Shown here: positions 39,106 through 49,734 of the stretch, one piece after another
Position numbering within the stretch: position 1 is the first letter of the stretch
Layout of the letters: every line of letters begins with the position of its first letter
Source: Mycolicibacter arupensis
Lineage (GTDB): Bacteria > Actinomycetota > Actinomycetes > Mycobacteriales > Mycobacteriaceae
Direction of reading: 5' to 3'
NCBI RefSeq assembly: GCF_002086515.1
Contig: NZ_MVHH01000002.1
Location: forward strand, 1 to 64,000
Length of the DNA stretch: 64,000 nucleotides
The notes under the pieces: model-generated
The model's database searches: none
The model's input: only the letters and a program-made list of their open reading frames with translations
What the model was told of the DNA's origin: nothing
Position numbers and translations under genes: made by a program

Positions 39106-40241
39106 CCGTCGTAGTCGGGCCGCATCCCGGCCGCGACCAGTTCCCAGAGCACTTCGTCGGTGCCCCCGCCGATACGAGCCAGTTTCATGTCCCGCCACCA
39201 GCGACCGATCGGCGTCTCATCGACCAAATAACCGGAGCCGCCGAAGATGTGCATGCATTCGGAGAACACCTCTTCGCCGAGCCGAGCCGCGCTGACCTTC
39301 ATCGCCGCCGCGGCACGCAGATCAAGCCGGCCGTCGGCGGCAATGCCGTTGAGCGCGTGGCGAAGCATGTCCACCCGGGCTTGTAGATCGGCCACCCGCA
39401 TCCGCAATGCCTGATGTTCGAACAACGTGGCACCGAATTGCCGTCGGCGCATCATCCGGGCATGGGTCAGGCCCAGCACCAGCTGGGATGACGCCGCGAC
39501 CTGCCCCGCGATCGACATGCGCTCGTGTGCCAAACCCCAGGAGATGGCGGCCAGTCCGGTTCCGGGGCGAGCGATCAGTGCCTCGGCGGGCACCCAGGTG
39601 TCGATGTCGACCGCGGCGGTGTCCAGCGGCCCGGCCCCGACCTTGCGGTACGGCTCATTGACCTGCACCTGGGAAATCGGTACCGCAATCACCAGGACGT
39701 TGCCGTGCCGGCTGTTCTCGTCATGGTCCACCCCGCGCGCCACCACAATGATGTGGTCGGCGATCGGCGACAGGGACACGAACTTCTTACGCCCGCGCAC
39801 GTGGAAACCGTCACGCACCGAACGCACTTCGGTCTCGACGATCTGCAGGTCGGAGCCGCCGGATTCCTCCGAGGCGCCGATACACAGCACCGCCTCGCCC
39901 GCGATCGCCTGCTCGCAGATGTTCTGCAGATACTCCGATCGGCCGAACCTGCGCAGGACGGCGATGGCCGAGTCATGCAGACTCACCCCCACCCCGATAC
40001 CGGCCGACCGCAGGTGTCCCAGCTTGAATGCCAGTGCCACCAGCTTGGCGACGTCGGGATGCTGGCCATTGCGCCACTTCTCCGCGAACACCCCGCTACT
40101 GCCCAGGTGTTCGATCAGCGCACGCGGGAAACGCTCGGTCGCTTCGGCTTCGGCGGTCCAGTCAACCACCTGCTGGTCGAAAACCTGATCCAATAATGCT
40201 CGGTAGCTGTCGATATCGGACCCGGCCGTCACGTCGGTCAC
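39066..40241 (-). CDS. mbtN: MbtN (FadE14-like), acyl-ACP dehydrogenase
   Basis: A 391-residue flavin-dependent acyl dehydrogenase. In M. tuberculosis MbtN introduces the cis double bond of the mycobactin acyl chain on MbtL. Signatures include [14 protein letters not shown] and the C-terminal [23 protein letters not shown] with [13 protein letters not shown] 40241 ([18 protein letters not shown]) overlaps the mbtM stop by four bases (GTGA). The open frame extends to 40352 but upstream residues lie within mbtM. It is the last gene of mbtL-mbtM-mbtN. Confidence 0.93.
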   Translation of the reverse strand: MTDVTAGSDIDSYRALLDQVFDQQVVDWTAEAEATERFPRALIEHLGSSGVFAEKWRNGQHPDVAKLVALAFKLGHLRSAGIGVGVSLHDSAIAVLRRFGRSEYLQNICEQAIAGEAVLCIGASEESGGSDLQIVETEVRSVRDGFHVRGRKKFVSLSPIADHIIVVARGVDHDENSRHGNVLVIAVPISQVQVNEPYRKVGAGPLDTAAVDIDTWVPAEALIARPGTGLAAISWGLAHERMSIAGQVAASSQLVLGLTHARMMRRRQFGATLFEHQALRMRVADLQARVDMLRHALNGIAADGRLDLRAAAAMKVSAARLGEEVFSECMHIFGGSGYLVDETPIGRWWRDMKLARIGGGTDEVLWELVAAGMRPDYDGYAELFESGSSSG

Positions 40242-41815
40242 TTCATCGCCTCCAGGTTGCGTTTGACGTCCAGGCGCCGCAGCTTGCCCGACGACGTCCG
40301 GGGCAACGAGCCGGGCGCCAGGAAAACCACGTCCGCGGGCACCACACCGCATTGCGATGCCACCTGGGAGATCAGGTCGGCACGCGCTCCGGCTTCGTCG
40401 CGGCCGCGGAACTCCGCGGCGATCACCAGTCCCGGGCGGATGCCGTCGGTGCCGACCGCCACCACCGCGCCCTCGCGAACCCCGCGCACCTGCGCGGCGA
40501 TCCGCTCGATCTCGGTCGGAAAAACATTGCGTCCGGCGATCGAGATGATCTCCTTCGCCCGGCCGCAGACCACCAGGCCCGCATCGGTGAGGTAACCGAG
40601 ATCCCCGGTGGCAAACCAGTCGTCCGGGGCCAGGGCATCCTGGCCCAGGTAGCCCGACATCATCGAGGTCCCCCGGATCTCGACCTCGCCGACCTCACGT
40701 TGTGGCAGCTCCTCATGGTCGTCGACGACCGGCCGGATCCGGATCTGCATCCCGGGGATCGGCTCACCGAGCACCGCGTGCCGGCGGGTGTTCGCGGCGT
40801 CGGCCTGGATCACCTCGTCGTACTGCAGTCCGGTGCCGGGTCGCGGCGCCGTTACCGCGCAGGTGGCCTCGGCCAAGCCGTAGGACGGCATCAGCGCGCC
40901 GGGGTCCAGACCGAATTTCGCCAGTTCGGCGACGAATCGCTCCAGCCCCTCGCAGTCGACGGGTTCGCCGCCGTTGATGGCGACCCGCAGCCTGCCCAGG
41001 TCTACTTCGGGGACGCGGCGGGCGTACTTGCCGATCACGCTGTAGGCGAAGTTCGGTGCGGCGGTCATCGTGGCACGGCTGTCGTGCAGCCACGACAGCC
41101 ACCGAAAGGGCGAGGCGGCGAACGCCGCGGTGGGCGCCAGCCACTGCTCCGAGCCGGTCAACGCCGCGCTGAGCAGAAATGTCAGCCCCATGTCGTGGTA
41201 GAGAGGCAGCCAACTGCAACCCACGTCGGCCGCCGGGTCGACATCGACGTGCTTACTCAGTCCCGAGACGTTGGCCAGTACGGCGGCCGGGGACAGCTGG
41301 GCGGTACGGGGAGTGCCGGTGGATCCGGCAGTGCCCTGCAATACCGCGGGTACATCAGCGGCCGCGGCGACCGGTGTGACCGATCGTCGGGTGCCGGCGG
41401 CCGCGGCGACATCGGCGACCGCCAGCGGACGGTCGGCCCCCTCCGCCTGCAGCAGGTCCAACACCGGGCCGTGGCTGAGCACCGTTCGGACGCCGATGCC
41501 GTGAAACCGGTCCAGCGTCGCCTGCGCCCATTGCGCCGGGTCGGCGCCGCGGACGGGCCCGGGCAGGATGGACAGGCTGCGGCCGGCCAGCCAGGTGCCT
41601 TGGATGGCGGCGACCAGGTCGGCGGTCGGTTCGCCGACCAGCCCCACGGCGCCGTCATCGTCGCCGTCGAGGATGCGGGCGGCGATGCTCTCGGCGCGCG
41701 CGTGGACCTGCTGCCACGGGTGGCGCTGCCATGCTCCGGCCTCCGTGCCGAAGACCACCAGGTCATGCGCCGACCCGGTCATGGCCCTGGTCAGGGCCTC
41801 GGCCAGTACGCTCAC
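40238..41815 (-). CDS. mbtM: MbtM (FadD33-like), fatty acyl-AMP ligase
   Basis: A 525-residue FAAL that activates a fatty acid as acyl-AMP and loads it onto the carrier protein MbtL. The adenylate-forming P-loop is [18 protein letters not shown]. The body contains [15 protein letters not shown], the FAAL-typical YHDMG segment, and [12 protein letters not shown]. The C terminus ends with [14 protein letters not shown]. The start is GTG 41815, overlapping the mbtL stop by four bases. FAAL rather than acyl-CoA ligase is indicated by the YHDMG motif and the neighbouring carrier protein. Confidence 0.94.
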   Translation of the reverse strand: MSVLAEALTRAMTGSAHDLVVFGTEAGAWQRHPWQQVHARAESIAARILDGDDDGAVGLVGEPTADLVAAIQGTWLAGRSLSILPGPVRGADPAQWAQATLDRFHGIGVRTVLSHGPVLDLLQAEGADRPLAVADVAAAAGTRRSVTPVAAAADVPAVLQGTAGSTGTPRTAQLSPAAVLANVSGLSKHVDVDPAADVGCSWLPLYHDMGLTFLLSAALTGSEQWLAPTAAFAASPFRWLSWLHDSRATMTAAPNFAYSVIGKYARRVPEVDLGRLRVAINGGEPVDCEGLERFVAELAKFGLDPGALMPSYGLAEATCAVTAPRPGTGLQYDEVIQADAANTRRHAVLGEPIPGMQIRIRPVVDDHEELPQREVGEVEIRGTSMMSGYLGQDALAPDDWFATGDLGYLTDAGLVVCGRAKEIISIAGRNVFPTEIERIAAQVRGVREGAVVAVGTDGIRPGLVIAAEFRGRDEAGARADLISQVASQCGVVPADVVFLAPGSLPRTSSGKLRRLDVKRNLEAMK

Positions 41816-42072
41816 GCGTCGGCGGGGGCTTTCGCCCGGATGGCGGCCTCGAGGTCACCGACCGTGTCGCAGGTCAGCAGGTCTTCCTCGGACAGCGCCA
41901 CGCCAAGCCGGTCCTCGATGGCCACCATGCCGATCGCGAAGGCCACCGAATCCAGGCCGACGTCATCGACCAGCCGCGACTCCGGGGTCACCCGGTTGAG
42001 GTCGACGTTGAGATCGTCACGCAGGATCTCGCGCAGAGCGATGTTGATGGCATCGGGGACTGAAGCGCTCAT
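41812..42072 (-). CDS. mbtL: MbtL, acyl carrier protein
   Basis: An 86-residue acyl carrier protein. The phosphopantetheine serine lies in [15 protein letters not shown] near residue 45. The four-helix ACP pattern continues with [27 protein letters not shown]. It carries the acyl chain between MbtM (loading), MbtN (desaturation) and MbtK (transfer). ATG 42072 ([17 protein letters not shown]) is chosen; an upstream extension to 42150 would run through both iron boxes. It is first in the mbtL-M-N operon. Confidence 0.94.
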   Translation of the reverse strand: MSASVPDAINIALREILRDDLNVDLNRVTPESRLVDDVGLDSVAFAIGMVAIEDRLGVALSEEDLLTCDTVGDLEAAIRAKAPADA

Positions 42073-42101
42073 GCTGAGCGACGCTACACCAAACCCATAA
42101 G

Positions 42102-42120
42102 TAAGGTTAGCGTGCCCTTC
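42102..42120. promoter_or_regulatory. IdeR-type iron box 1 upstream of mbtL
   Basis: TAAGGTTAGCGTGCCCTTC matches the IdeR consensus at about 12 of 19 positions, with a good left half GGTTAG. It lies 30 bases before mbtL. Confidence 0.6.
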
Positions 42121-42142
42121 CTTGTGACTCTCAACACTACCG

Positions 42143-42161
42143 TTAGGCAAGGCTTGCCTCG
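42143..42161. promoter_or_regulatory. IdeR-type iron box 2 between mbtL and the exported-protein gene
   Basis: TTAGGCAAGGCTTGCCTCG matches the IdeR consensus at about 13 of 19 positions, with intact TTAGG and AGGCT blocks. It is 71 bases before mbtL and 83 bases before ATG 42244, in the divergent region, so it may regulate both directions. Confidence 0.7.
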
Positions 42162-42243
42162 CACGAATTCCGGTGCCTAAGGTGAGCCTGCGTTCTACAT
42201 AACAAGAACCTCATAAATATTGAGGTCACGACAAGGAGATGCA

Positions 42244-43155
42244 ATGCAGCTCGCCCTAGCCTCAGGATCGAACGGTCCCGGCACTGTATCCACCACCCGG
42301 GCTACCGGACTCCTCGCCGCCGGGGTCGCCCTGGCCGGCGCCGGACTGATCGCCGTCCCGACGGCCCCGATGGCAATCTCGGCCAGCCACCAGGCCGCCG
42401 TCGAGCTCACCGCCACCACGTCGGAGAACCTCGACGCACTCGCCGAGCTGCTGTCGGGCCCGAACCCGATCTTCTCCGCCCTCGGCGAGCTGGCCGGCTA
42501 CTACGGACAGGCCACCAGCGACAGCCTGCAGGGCTCGTGGGACGGCATCGAGGGCATGTGGTCGGGCATCGGCCCGATCCGCGGCCTGGAGAACACCCTG
42601 CCGGAGATCATCGACTTCCTCAAGGAGGGTGACGTCACCCACGCCTGGAACCTGATCAACTGGGACATGGTGTTCGGCGCGCAGTACATCTTCCAGCCGC
42701 TGTTCAACCACCCGGTCGCCGGCGAAACGGTCCTCGGAGCCTTCGGCATCGGGACCGACCTGAGCCAGGTCTGGACCAACGTCATGGACATCTTCGACGA
42801 CTTCAGCTTCTGGAAGAGCGCCGCCAAGTCCATCTGGGAGCCCTTCCTGGGCTTCCAGTTCGCGCTGGCCGAGAACTTCAGCTTCAACTCCGACCACGAG
42901 GCCCAGGACCCGTTCGACGCCCTGCTCAACGGCTACGTCGTGTGGGACGAGGACGGCGGCGTGCCCCGCGCACCGTGGCAGGGCCTGCTGACCTCGAACG
43001 GCACCTTTGCCTACCTGTTCGACAAGCTGCCGGAAATGATCGGCAACGCGTTGACCTCGACCATCCCGGTGCCCGAGGTGGATGTCGACCCGGGCGACGC
43101 CGCCGCGAGCGCCAGCCTGCTCGACTTCGGCTGGCTCGACAGCCTGTTCAACTAG
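42244..43155 (+). CDS. Exported mycobacterial protein of unknown function with iron boxes upstream
   Basis: A 303-residue protein with AAGGAGA seven bases before ATG 42244. The N terminus has a polar start, then a hydrophobic stretch at about 22-38 (GLLAAGVALAGAGLIAV) and APMAISASHQAA, consistent with a signal peptide. The mature part is acidic, rich in Trp, Phe and Asp (WDGIEGMWSGIGPI, DVTHAWNLINWDMVFGAQYIFQP) and ends SLLDFGWLDSLFN. It resembles a mycobacteria-specific exported family sometimes labelled porin-like (GjpA); I hold that label at low confidence. Divergent from mbtL with two IdeR-like boxes between, and followed by two strong hairpins, so it is a single-gene unit. Confidence 0.8.
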   Translation: MQLALASGSNGPGTVSTTRATGLLAAGVALAGAGLIAVPTAPMAISASHQAAVELTATTSENLDALAELLSGPNPIFSALGELAGYYGQATSDSLQGSWDGIEGMWSGIGPIRGLENTLPEIIDFLKEGDVTHAWNLINWDMVFGAQYIFQPLFNHPVAGETVLGAFGIGTDLSQVWTNVMDIFDDFSFWKSAAKSIWEPFLGFQFALAENFSFNSDHEAQDPFDALLNGYVVWDEDGGVPRAPWQGLLTSNGTFAYLFDKLPEMIGNALTSTIPVPEVDVDPGDAAASASLLDFGWLDSLFN

Positions 43156-43170
43156 CAGCACCACAATTCC

Positions 43171-43203
43171 CGCGCGGGCGCTGGCGATCCCAGCGCTCGC
43201 GCG
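43171..43203 (+). terminator. Long GC-rich hairpin after the exported-protein gene (first of two)
   Basis: CGCGCG-G-GCGCTGG pairs with CCAGCGC-T-CGCGCG around a 5-base loop, starting 15 bases after the stop codon. The stem is 13 bp with one G/T mismatch. Confidence 0.7.
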
Positions 43204-43211
43204 GAACCTCG

Positions 43212-43251
43212 GAGGCGGGGTGCGGGTCCGGGCGGACTCGCACCCCGCCTC
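43212..43251 (+). terminator. Second, stronger hairpin after the exported-protein gene
   Basis: GAGGCGGGGTGCG pairs perfectly with CGCACCCCGCCTC. Inside the loop GTCC pairs with GGAC around GGGC. The stem is very stable, followed by CTGAACATTG with no long U tract, as is usual for mycobacterial terminators. Confidence 0.75.
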
Positions 43252-43299
43252 TGAACATTGCCATTGACTAATGACACCATTGGCTGTTGACTCGGTCAC

Positions 43300-44157
43300 A
43301 TGATCTTCGGCCGCTCGCCGCAACGCAGCCACCACGCCTCGGCCGTCGTCACCGGCGCCGGAAGCGGCATCGGCGCCGCATTTGCCCTCGAACTCGCCCA
43401 CCGCGGCAGCGCCGTGGTCTGCAGCGACATCGACGATGACGCCGCGAGGCGCACCGTCGAGGCGATCACCGCCGCGGGCGGCCGCGCCACCGCCGTGCAC
43501 TGCGACGTAGCGGCCGTCGACGAGGTGCACGCGCTGGCCGAGGCCTCCCAGTCCTGGTTCGGCCACTCGCCCACTCTGGTGATCAACAACGCCGGAGTCG
43601 GCGCCGGCGGTCAACCCATCGGCACCATGCCGCTGGAGGACTGGGCCTGGACGCTCGGCATCAACCTGTGGGGTCCGATCCACGGCTGCCACGTCTTCAC
43701 CCCGCTGCTGCGCGAGGCTGCCGGAGATCAGCCTCGCGGCATCATCAACGTGGCCTCCGCCGCTTCGTTCGGCGCCGCTCCCGATATGGCGGCCTACAAC
43801 GTCAGCAAAGCCGGCGTGCTGTCCCTGTCGGAGACCTTGGCCGCGGAACTGTCCGGAACCGGCATCGGGGTCACCGTGCTGTGCCCGACCTTCGTCAAGA
43901 CCAACATCGTCGAATCCGGCCGGATCGCCACCCACTCCAGCGAGGCCGCGAAGGCGTTGATGCGCTGGACCGGACTGTCCGCGCGGCGGGTCGCCCGCGA
44001 CTGCCTGGACACCCACGACCGCGGCGGCCTCTACTGCATGCCGCAGCTGGACGCCAAGATCGGCTGGAACATCAAGCGTTTCGCTCCGGAGACATTCACT
44101 CGAACCATCGGGCTGGCATTCCGTGCCAGTGCGGCATTGCCAGGTAGGTCCGACTAG
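43300..44157 (+). CDS. Short-chain dehydrogenase/reductase
   Basis: A 285-residue SDR oxidoreductase. The NAD(P)-binding motif is VVTGAGSGIGAAF (about 17-29), with NNAG at 96-99. The catalytic triad is a serine near 153 (NVASAAS), Tyr166 and Lys170 (AAYNVSKAG). Asp43 in VCSDID suggests preference for NAD. The substrate is unknown. It is the first gene of a four-gene plus-strand unit (SDR, di-iron protein, flavin monooxygenase, MerR) with gaps of 12, 1 and -4 bases, pointing to a common oxidative pathway acting on a hydrophobic substrate. Confidence 0.9.
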   Translation: MIFGRSPQRSHHASAVVTGAGSGIGAAFALELAHRGSAVVCSDIDDDAARRTVEAITAAGGRATAVHCDVAAVDEVHALAEASQSWFGHSPTLVINNAGVGAGGQPIGTMPLEDWAWTLGINLWGPIHGCHVFTPLLREAAGDQPRGIINVASAASFGAAPDMAAYNVSKAGVLSLSETLAAELSGTGIGVTVLCPTFVKTNIVESGRIATHSSEAAKALMRWTGLSARRVARDCLDTHDRGGLYCMPQLDAKIGWNIKRFAPETFTRTIGLAFRASAALPGRSD

Positions 44158-44169
44158 AAGGAGATCACG

Positions 44170-45090
44170 ATGGCTCTCGATATGGACGTCATGCTCACCA
44201 GGATCAAGGATCGGCAATGGGCCCTGGCCGATATCGACTGGGACGCACCGGGAGCCGAGTTGATCCGCCCCGAGATGAAACCCAGGCTCAAGAAGTTCAT
44301 GGCCGACCTGTGCTGGATCGAGAACATCGGCGCCCGCGGCTTCGCGGCCATGGCACGCAAGGCGCCCACCGCGACACTGGCCGAGATCTACCGCTACTTC
44401 CATGCCGAGGAACAACGCCACGCCAACGCCGAGCTGGCACTGATGAAGCGCTGGGGCATGCTCGATGACGGCGAGATGCCCGAACCCAATGTCAACATCC
44501 GGCTGGCCATGCAATGGCTCGACGACTACTCCGACGACTTGCCGCTGTCCGTTCTGGGCACCGTGATCCCGATGCTGGAAGTCGCCCTCGACGGCGCGCT
44601 GCTGAAGTTCCTGCTTGACGAGGTCGACGATCCGGTCTGCCACCAGGTGTTCGAGAAGATCAACAACGACGAATCTCGGCACATCGCAGTCGATTTCGAA
44701 GTTCTTGAGATGATCGGCCATGCCGATGCCCGCCGGCTGGCCATCGAATTCGTCGGCACCGTTGCCTCGCCGTCCCTGATCGTCGGAGCGCTGATCTCGA
44801 TCCCCCTGCTCAACCGCGTCCGCAACGAGGTCATCGGCATGGGGTTGGATCCCCAGCGCCTCTACGCGGCCCTGATGCGCTTCACCCAGTTCGGTGAGCG
44901 CGGCGAACACACCCGGAGGGTGCCGGCCTACCAGATCGTCAAGCGCTATTCGGGATGGATGGCCAATCCCGACAGCCCCTACCATCTGCTGGCCAACCCC
45001 GCGGTGTGGCTATCCGGCTTCTATCCCAAGAGGCTGCTCAAACCCATCCCCAGCTGGTTCAAGGAGCTCACCCACGAGCCGGCGGCCTGA
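44170..45090 (+). CDS. Ferritin-like di-iron protein, probable oxygenase or desaturase
   Basis: A 306-residue protein with AAGGAGATCACG before ATG 44170. The ligand pattern of a ferritin-like di-iron carboxylate centre is visible: Glu51 (WIENIG), Glu81-x-x-His84 (EEQRH), Glu137 (MLEVALDG) and Glu168-x-x-His171 (DESRH). Such centres activate O2 for hydroxylation, desaturation or amine oxidation. A hydrophobic stretch near 195-215 (ASPSLIVGALISIPLL) suggests membrane contact. The substrate is unknown. Position between an SDR and a Baeyer-Villiger-type monooxygenase suggests sequential oxidation. Confidence 0.8.
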   Translation: MALDMDVMLTRIKDRQWALADIDWDAPGAELIRPEMKPRLKKFMADLCWIENIGARGFAAMARKAPTATLAEIYRYFHAEEQRHANAELALMKRWGMLDDGEMPEPNVNIRLAMQWLDDYSDDLPLSVLGTVIPMLEVALDGALLKFLLDEVDDPVCHQVFEKINNDESRHIAVDFEVLEMIGHADARRLAIEFVGTVASPSLIVGALISIPLLNRVRNEVIGMGLDPQRLYAALMRFTQFGERGEHTRRVPAYQIVKRYSGWMANPDSPYHLLANPAVWLSGFYPKRLLKPIPSWFKELTHEPAA

Positions 45091-45091
45091 G

Positions 45092-46576
45092 ATGGCACGT
45101 GCGCACGTCTATCAGACGCTGATCGTGGGAGCCGGCTTCACCGGAATCGGCGTTGCGATCAAGCTGGCCGAGGCGGGCCTGGCCGGCAGCGCTGACAACG
45201 GCGACGACGAGATCGTCATCCTGGAGCGCAGCGACCGGGTCGGCGGCACCTGGCGCGATACCCGCTATCCCGGTGCGGCGTGCGACATTCCCTCACTGCT
45301 GTACTCGTTCTCCTTTGTGTCCAACCCCGGCTGGTCGCGGGCTTATCCGTCGGCGGATGAGATCTGCGCCCATATCGAAGACATGGTCGACCGGTTCGAC
45401 CTGCGCCGACACATCCGGTTCGGCACCGAGGTGACAGCTCTGGCGTTCGACGAGGGCACCGGCGTGTGGACGGTCTCGGCCGGGCGCAAGAAGTTTCGGG
45501 CTCGCACCGTGGTGCTGGCGGGAGGGCCGCTGCCGGACTCCAGCTTCCCGGACATTCGCGGCCTTGCCAGCTATGGCGGGCACAAGATCCACAGCGCCCG
45601 CTGGGACGACGACTACGACTTCACCGGCAAGAAGGTCGCGGTCATCGGAACCGGCGCCAGCGCGGTGCAGATCGTCCCGGAGCTGGTCGAGCGAGCAGGA
45701 TTCGTCAAGGTCTTTCAGCGCACGCCCGGCTGGGTGATCCCCCGCCTGGACGTGACCATGCCGGCTGGCGTGCAGGAGTTGTTCGCCAAAGTCCCCGCTG
45801 CCCAGCAGCTCGCACGCCAGGCCCTGTTCTGGGGCCACGAGGCCAGCGCCACCGCGCTGGTCTGGAACACCCCGCTCACCGGACTGGTGGCGCAACTGGG
45901 CAAGGCCCACCTGCGGGCAGCGGTCAGGGACCCGTGGCTGCGCCGCCAACTCACCCCGGACTTCACCCCGGGCTGCAAGCGCATGCTGATCTCCAGCGAC
46001 TACTACCCGGCACTGCAGCGCGACAACTGCAAGCTGATCTCCTGGCCGATCGCCACGCTCAGCCCCCACGGCATCCGCACCAGCGATGGCGTCGAACATC
46101 AGCTCGACGCCATCGTCTTCGCGACCGGCTACGACGTGCACCTGACCGGCCCGCCTTTTCCCGTCACCGGGCTGGGCGGCAGGACATTGGCCGCGGACTG
46201 GCGCGGCGGGGGTCAGGCGTTCAAGAGCATCCAGTCCCACGGCTATCCCAACCTGTTCTTCATGACCGGCCCGAACTCCGGGCCCGGTCACAATTCCCTC
46301 CTGGTCTACGTCGAAGGCCAGATCGACTATGTCGTGCGCGCCGTGGGCGCCATTCGCGGTCGCGGCCTGCGCTATCTGGATGTTCGCGATGAGGTGCAGC
46401 GCCGCCACAACGCGCAGATCCAGCGGCGACTGGGCAAAACGACCTGGATGTCGGGATGCCGCAGCTGGTATCTGACCGAGGACGGCTTCAACGCCTCGAT
46501 GTACCCGGGGTTCGCAACGCAGTATCTTCGGCAGATGCGCAGTTTCCGACTCTCCGACTACCACGCGGTGGCATGA
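45092..46576 (+). CDS. Flavin-containing / Baeyer-Villiger-type monooxygenase
   Basis: A 494-residue class B flavoprotein monooxygenase. The FAD Rossmann motif is VGAGFTGIG (12-20), and the NADPH Rossmann motif is VIGTGASAVQ (about 184-193). The Baeyer-Villiger fingerprint FxGxxxHxxxW appears as YGGHKIHSARWD (161-172). The late motif IVFATGYDVH is present. These enzymes insert oxygen next to ketones or oxidise heteroatoms. ATG 45092 is one base after the stop of the di-iron gene; an earlier frame from 44894 overlaps that gene and is rejected. The stop overlaps the MerR gene by four bases. Confidence 0.92.
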   Translation: MARAHVYQTLIVGAGFTGIGVAIKLAEAGLAGSADNGDDEIVILERSDRVGGTWRDTRYPGAACDIPSLLYSFSFVSNPGWSRAYPSADEICAHIEDMVDRFDLRRHIRFGTEVTALAFDEGTGVWTVSAGRKKFRARTVVLAGGPLPDSSFPDIRGLASYGGHKIHSARWDDDYDFTGKKVAVIGTGASAVQIVPELVERAGFVKVFQRTPGWVIPRLDVTMPAGVQELFAKVPAAQQLARQALFWGHEASATALVWNTPLTGLVAQLGKAHLRAAVRDPWLRRQLTPDFTPGCKRMLISSDYYPALQRDNCKLISWPIATLSPHGIRTSDGVEHQLDAIVFATGYDVHLTGPPFPVTGLGGRTLAADWRGGGQAFKSIQSHGYPNLFFMTGPNSGPGHNSLLVYVEGQIDYVVRAVGAIRGRGLRYLDVRDEVQRRHNAQIQRRLGKTTWMSGCRSWYLTEDGFNASMYPGFATQYLRQMRSFRLSDYHAVA

Positions 46577-47472
46577 GCACACCCGATCGCCCGCCCCGTC
46601 CGGACTCCATCGCCGGTGTGCTGGCGAATCTCCGGCGTCTCCCCCGCCGGGTGCGGCGCGAGTCCCGCGAGGTGGTCGAGGCCGCGGTCACCCAGCTCTT
46701 CGAGATCGTGGTGCGCCACCCGGGCGGTGCCACCGCGTCCCGGGAATACCGCATCGACGATCTGGCCAGGCTGGGCGGCACCACCGCCCGTAATGTCCGG
46801 GTGTACCGAGACCGGGATCTGCTGCCCCCGCCCCGGCGGGTCGGACGCATTGCGCTGTACAACGACACGCACCTGACCCGACTGCGCCTGATCACCTCGA
46901 TGCTGGACCGCGGCTACACCATCGCCCATGTCAAAGAGATGATCGGCGCCTGGGAGCAGGGCAAGGATCTCGGCGACATCCTGGGCCTGGAAAGCGCGAT
47001 CGCCGGAACCTGGACCACCGAACGGCCCGAGACCGTGGCGCGGTCCGAGGCCGAGCGGCGGGTCGGCGACGCCCCGGCCATGCAGAGGCTCGTCGAGCTC
47101 GGAGTGATCCGCCTCAACGGCGCCGACGACTCCCTGGCCACCATCACCCGGCCCAAGCTCATCGATGCGTTCAACGAGGTCCGGGGCTACGGAATCGGGA
47201 TCGACAAGCTGGTCGACCTCTATGAACAGACTTTGCCGCACATCGACGCGATCAGCCAGATGCTGGTGCGGGCCGGCGCCGAACACGTGCTGGCCCGCCT
47301 TCAGCCCGGGGCGCCGCTGCCGGCCGACACCGAGATCGCCGAGTTGATCGGGATGCTGGTGCGGTTCCGCACCCAGGCCGTCGCCTCGGTCACCGCCACC
47401 CTGGCCGGATCCATCGAGTCGACCATCGAATCCATGGTCAGCGGCCTGCTCGCCGAGTCACTGTTGCACTGA
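46573..47472 (+). CDS. MerR-family transcriptional regulator with long C-terminal domain
   Basis: A 299-residue regulator. The MerR helix-turn-helix lies at about 62-100 (EYRIDDLARLGGTTARNVRVYRDRDLL) after an unusual 60-residue basic N terminus (LANLRRLPRRVRRESREVV). The effector domain of about 180 residues has no Cys cluster, so it is not a metal sensor of the classic type. ATG 46573 overlaps the monooxygenase stop (ATGA). As the last gene of the cassette it probably controls the SDR/di-iron/monooxygenase unit, sensing its substrate; that is inference. Confidence 0.85.
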   Translation: MSTPDRPPRPDSIAGVLANLRRLPRRVRRESREVVEAAVTQLFEIVVRHPGGATASREYRIDDLARLGGTTARNVRVYRDRDLLPPPRRVGRIALYNDTHLTRLRLITSMLDRGYTIAHVKEMIGAWEQGKDLGDILGLESAIAGTWTTERPETVARSEAERRVGDAPAMQRLVELGVIRLNGADDSLATITRPKLIDAFNEVRGYGIGIDKLVDLYEQTLPHIDAISQMLVRAGAEHVLARLQPGAPLPADTEIAELIGMLVRFRTQAVASVTATLAGSIESTIESMVSGLLAESLLH

Positions 47473-47490
47473 CCCGAGCCCCGCGCCCGG

Positions 47491-47804
<314 letters not shown>

Positions 47805-47830
47805 CTTCCTTCGTGGCCGGGGCCGCGGGT

Positions 47831-49202
<1,372 letters not shown>

Positions 49203-49245
49203 TCGGTGATGGGCGTCTCGCCCCCGCGCGCCCGCCGGTGGCGCT

Positions 49246-49734
49246 TCAGAAGGCCTTCAGCAGCGCCATTCGCGCCTTGACATGCAGCTCCTCAAACTTG
49301 GAATTGCGCTGCCGCTCCATCTCTGCGGTCATCCGACTGCCCAGCTCCTCCAATTCGGCTTCCGATAAGTCGACCGGCGCCGGCGGCGGCACCAGGTCGC
49401 GCTCCTCTTCGTCGGCGTGGGCCTCCAAGACCGTGAGGAACGAGTTCCACTCGTCCGTGTGTCGCGGCGAGCTGGCAGGTGTCCGCAAGGCCACCGCGAG
49501 CTGGTCATAAATCTGCCGGTGCTCAGCGTGCGCGATCGAGATCAGCCTGCTGGCTGCGGTCAACGCCGGATAATAGATATCGTCCTCGATCCGCATGTGG
49601 ATGGTGAACTCTCGCAGCAGGTGGTCAAGGGTCTGCTGTCGCTCCACAGAACCGACGGGAGCGGCCTTGAGTTTGGAACCCAATCCGCGCAGCACGTTGT
49701 GGTGCGCCCGCAGTACGTCATAAGCGTTGCTCAC
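49246..49734 (-). CDS. Hemerythrin-domain (HHE) protein
   Basis: A 162-residue four-helix protein with spaced di-iron ligands: AHHNVL near residue 9, HMRIEDDIYYP, AHAEHRQIYD and LEAHADEEERDLV. This is the hemerythrin HHE pattern used for O2/NO or iron binding. The C-terminal 40 residues are a charged helix (AELEELGSRMTAEMERQRNSKFEEL). GTG 49734 overlaps the stop of the Rieske gene (GTGA), so the two are translated together. It lies just upstream of the mbtI promoter. The role may be oxygen or redox sensing next to the Rieske protein; that is inference. Confidence 0.85.
   Translation of the reverse strand: MSNAYDVLRAHHNVLRGLGSKLKAAPVGSVERQQTLDHLLREFTIHMRIEDDIYYPALTAASRLISIAHAEHRQIYDQLAVALRTPASSPRHTDEWNSFLTVLEAHADEEERDLVPPPAPVDLSEAELEELGSRMTAEMERQRNSKFEELHVKARMALLKAF

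Noticed and set aside
42173..42192. Third iron box near the exported-protein gene
   Set aside because: Matches to the IdeR consensus are about 10 of 19, too few to claim.
42262..44985. Minus-strand open frame of about 900 codons over the exported-protein, SDR and di-iron genes
   Set aside because: It crosses three recognised plus-strand genes and a strong double terminator, and its translation has no recognisable family.
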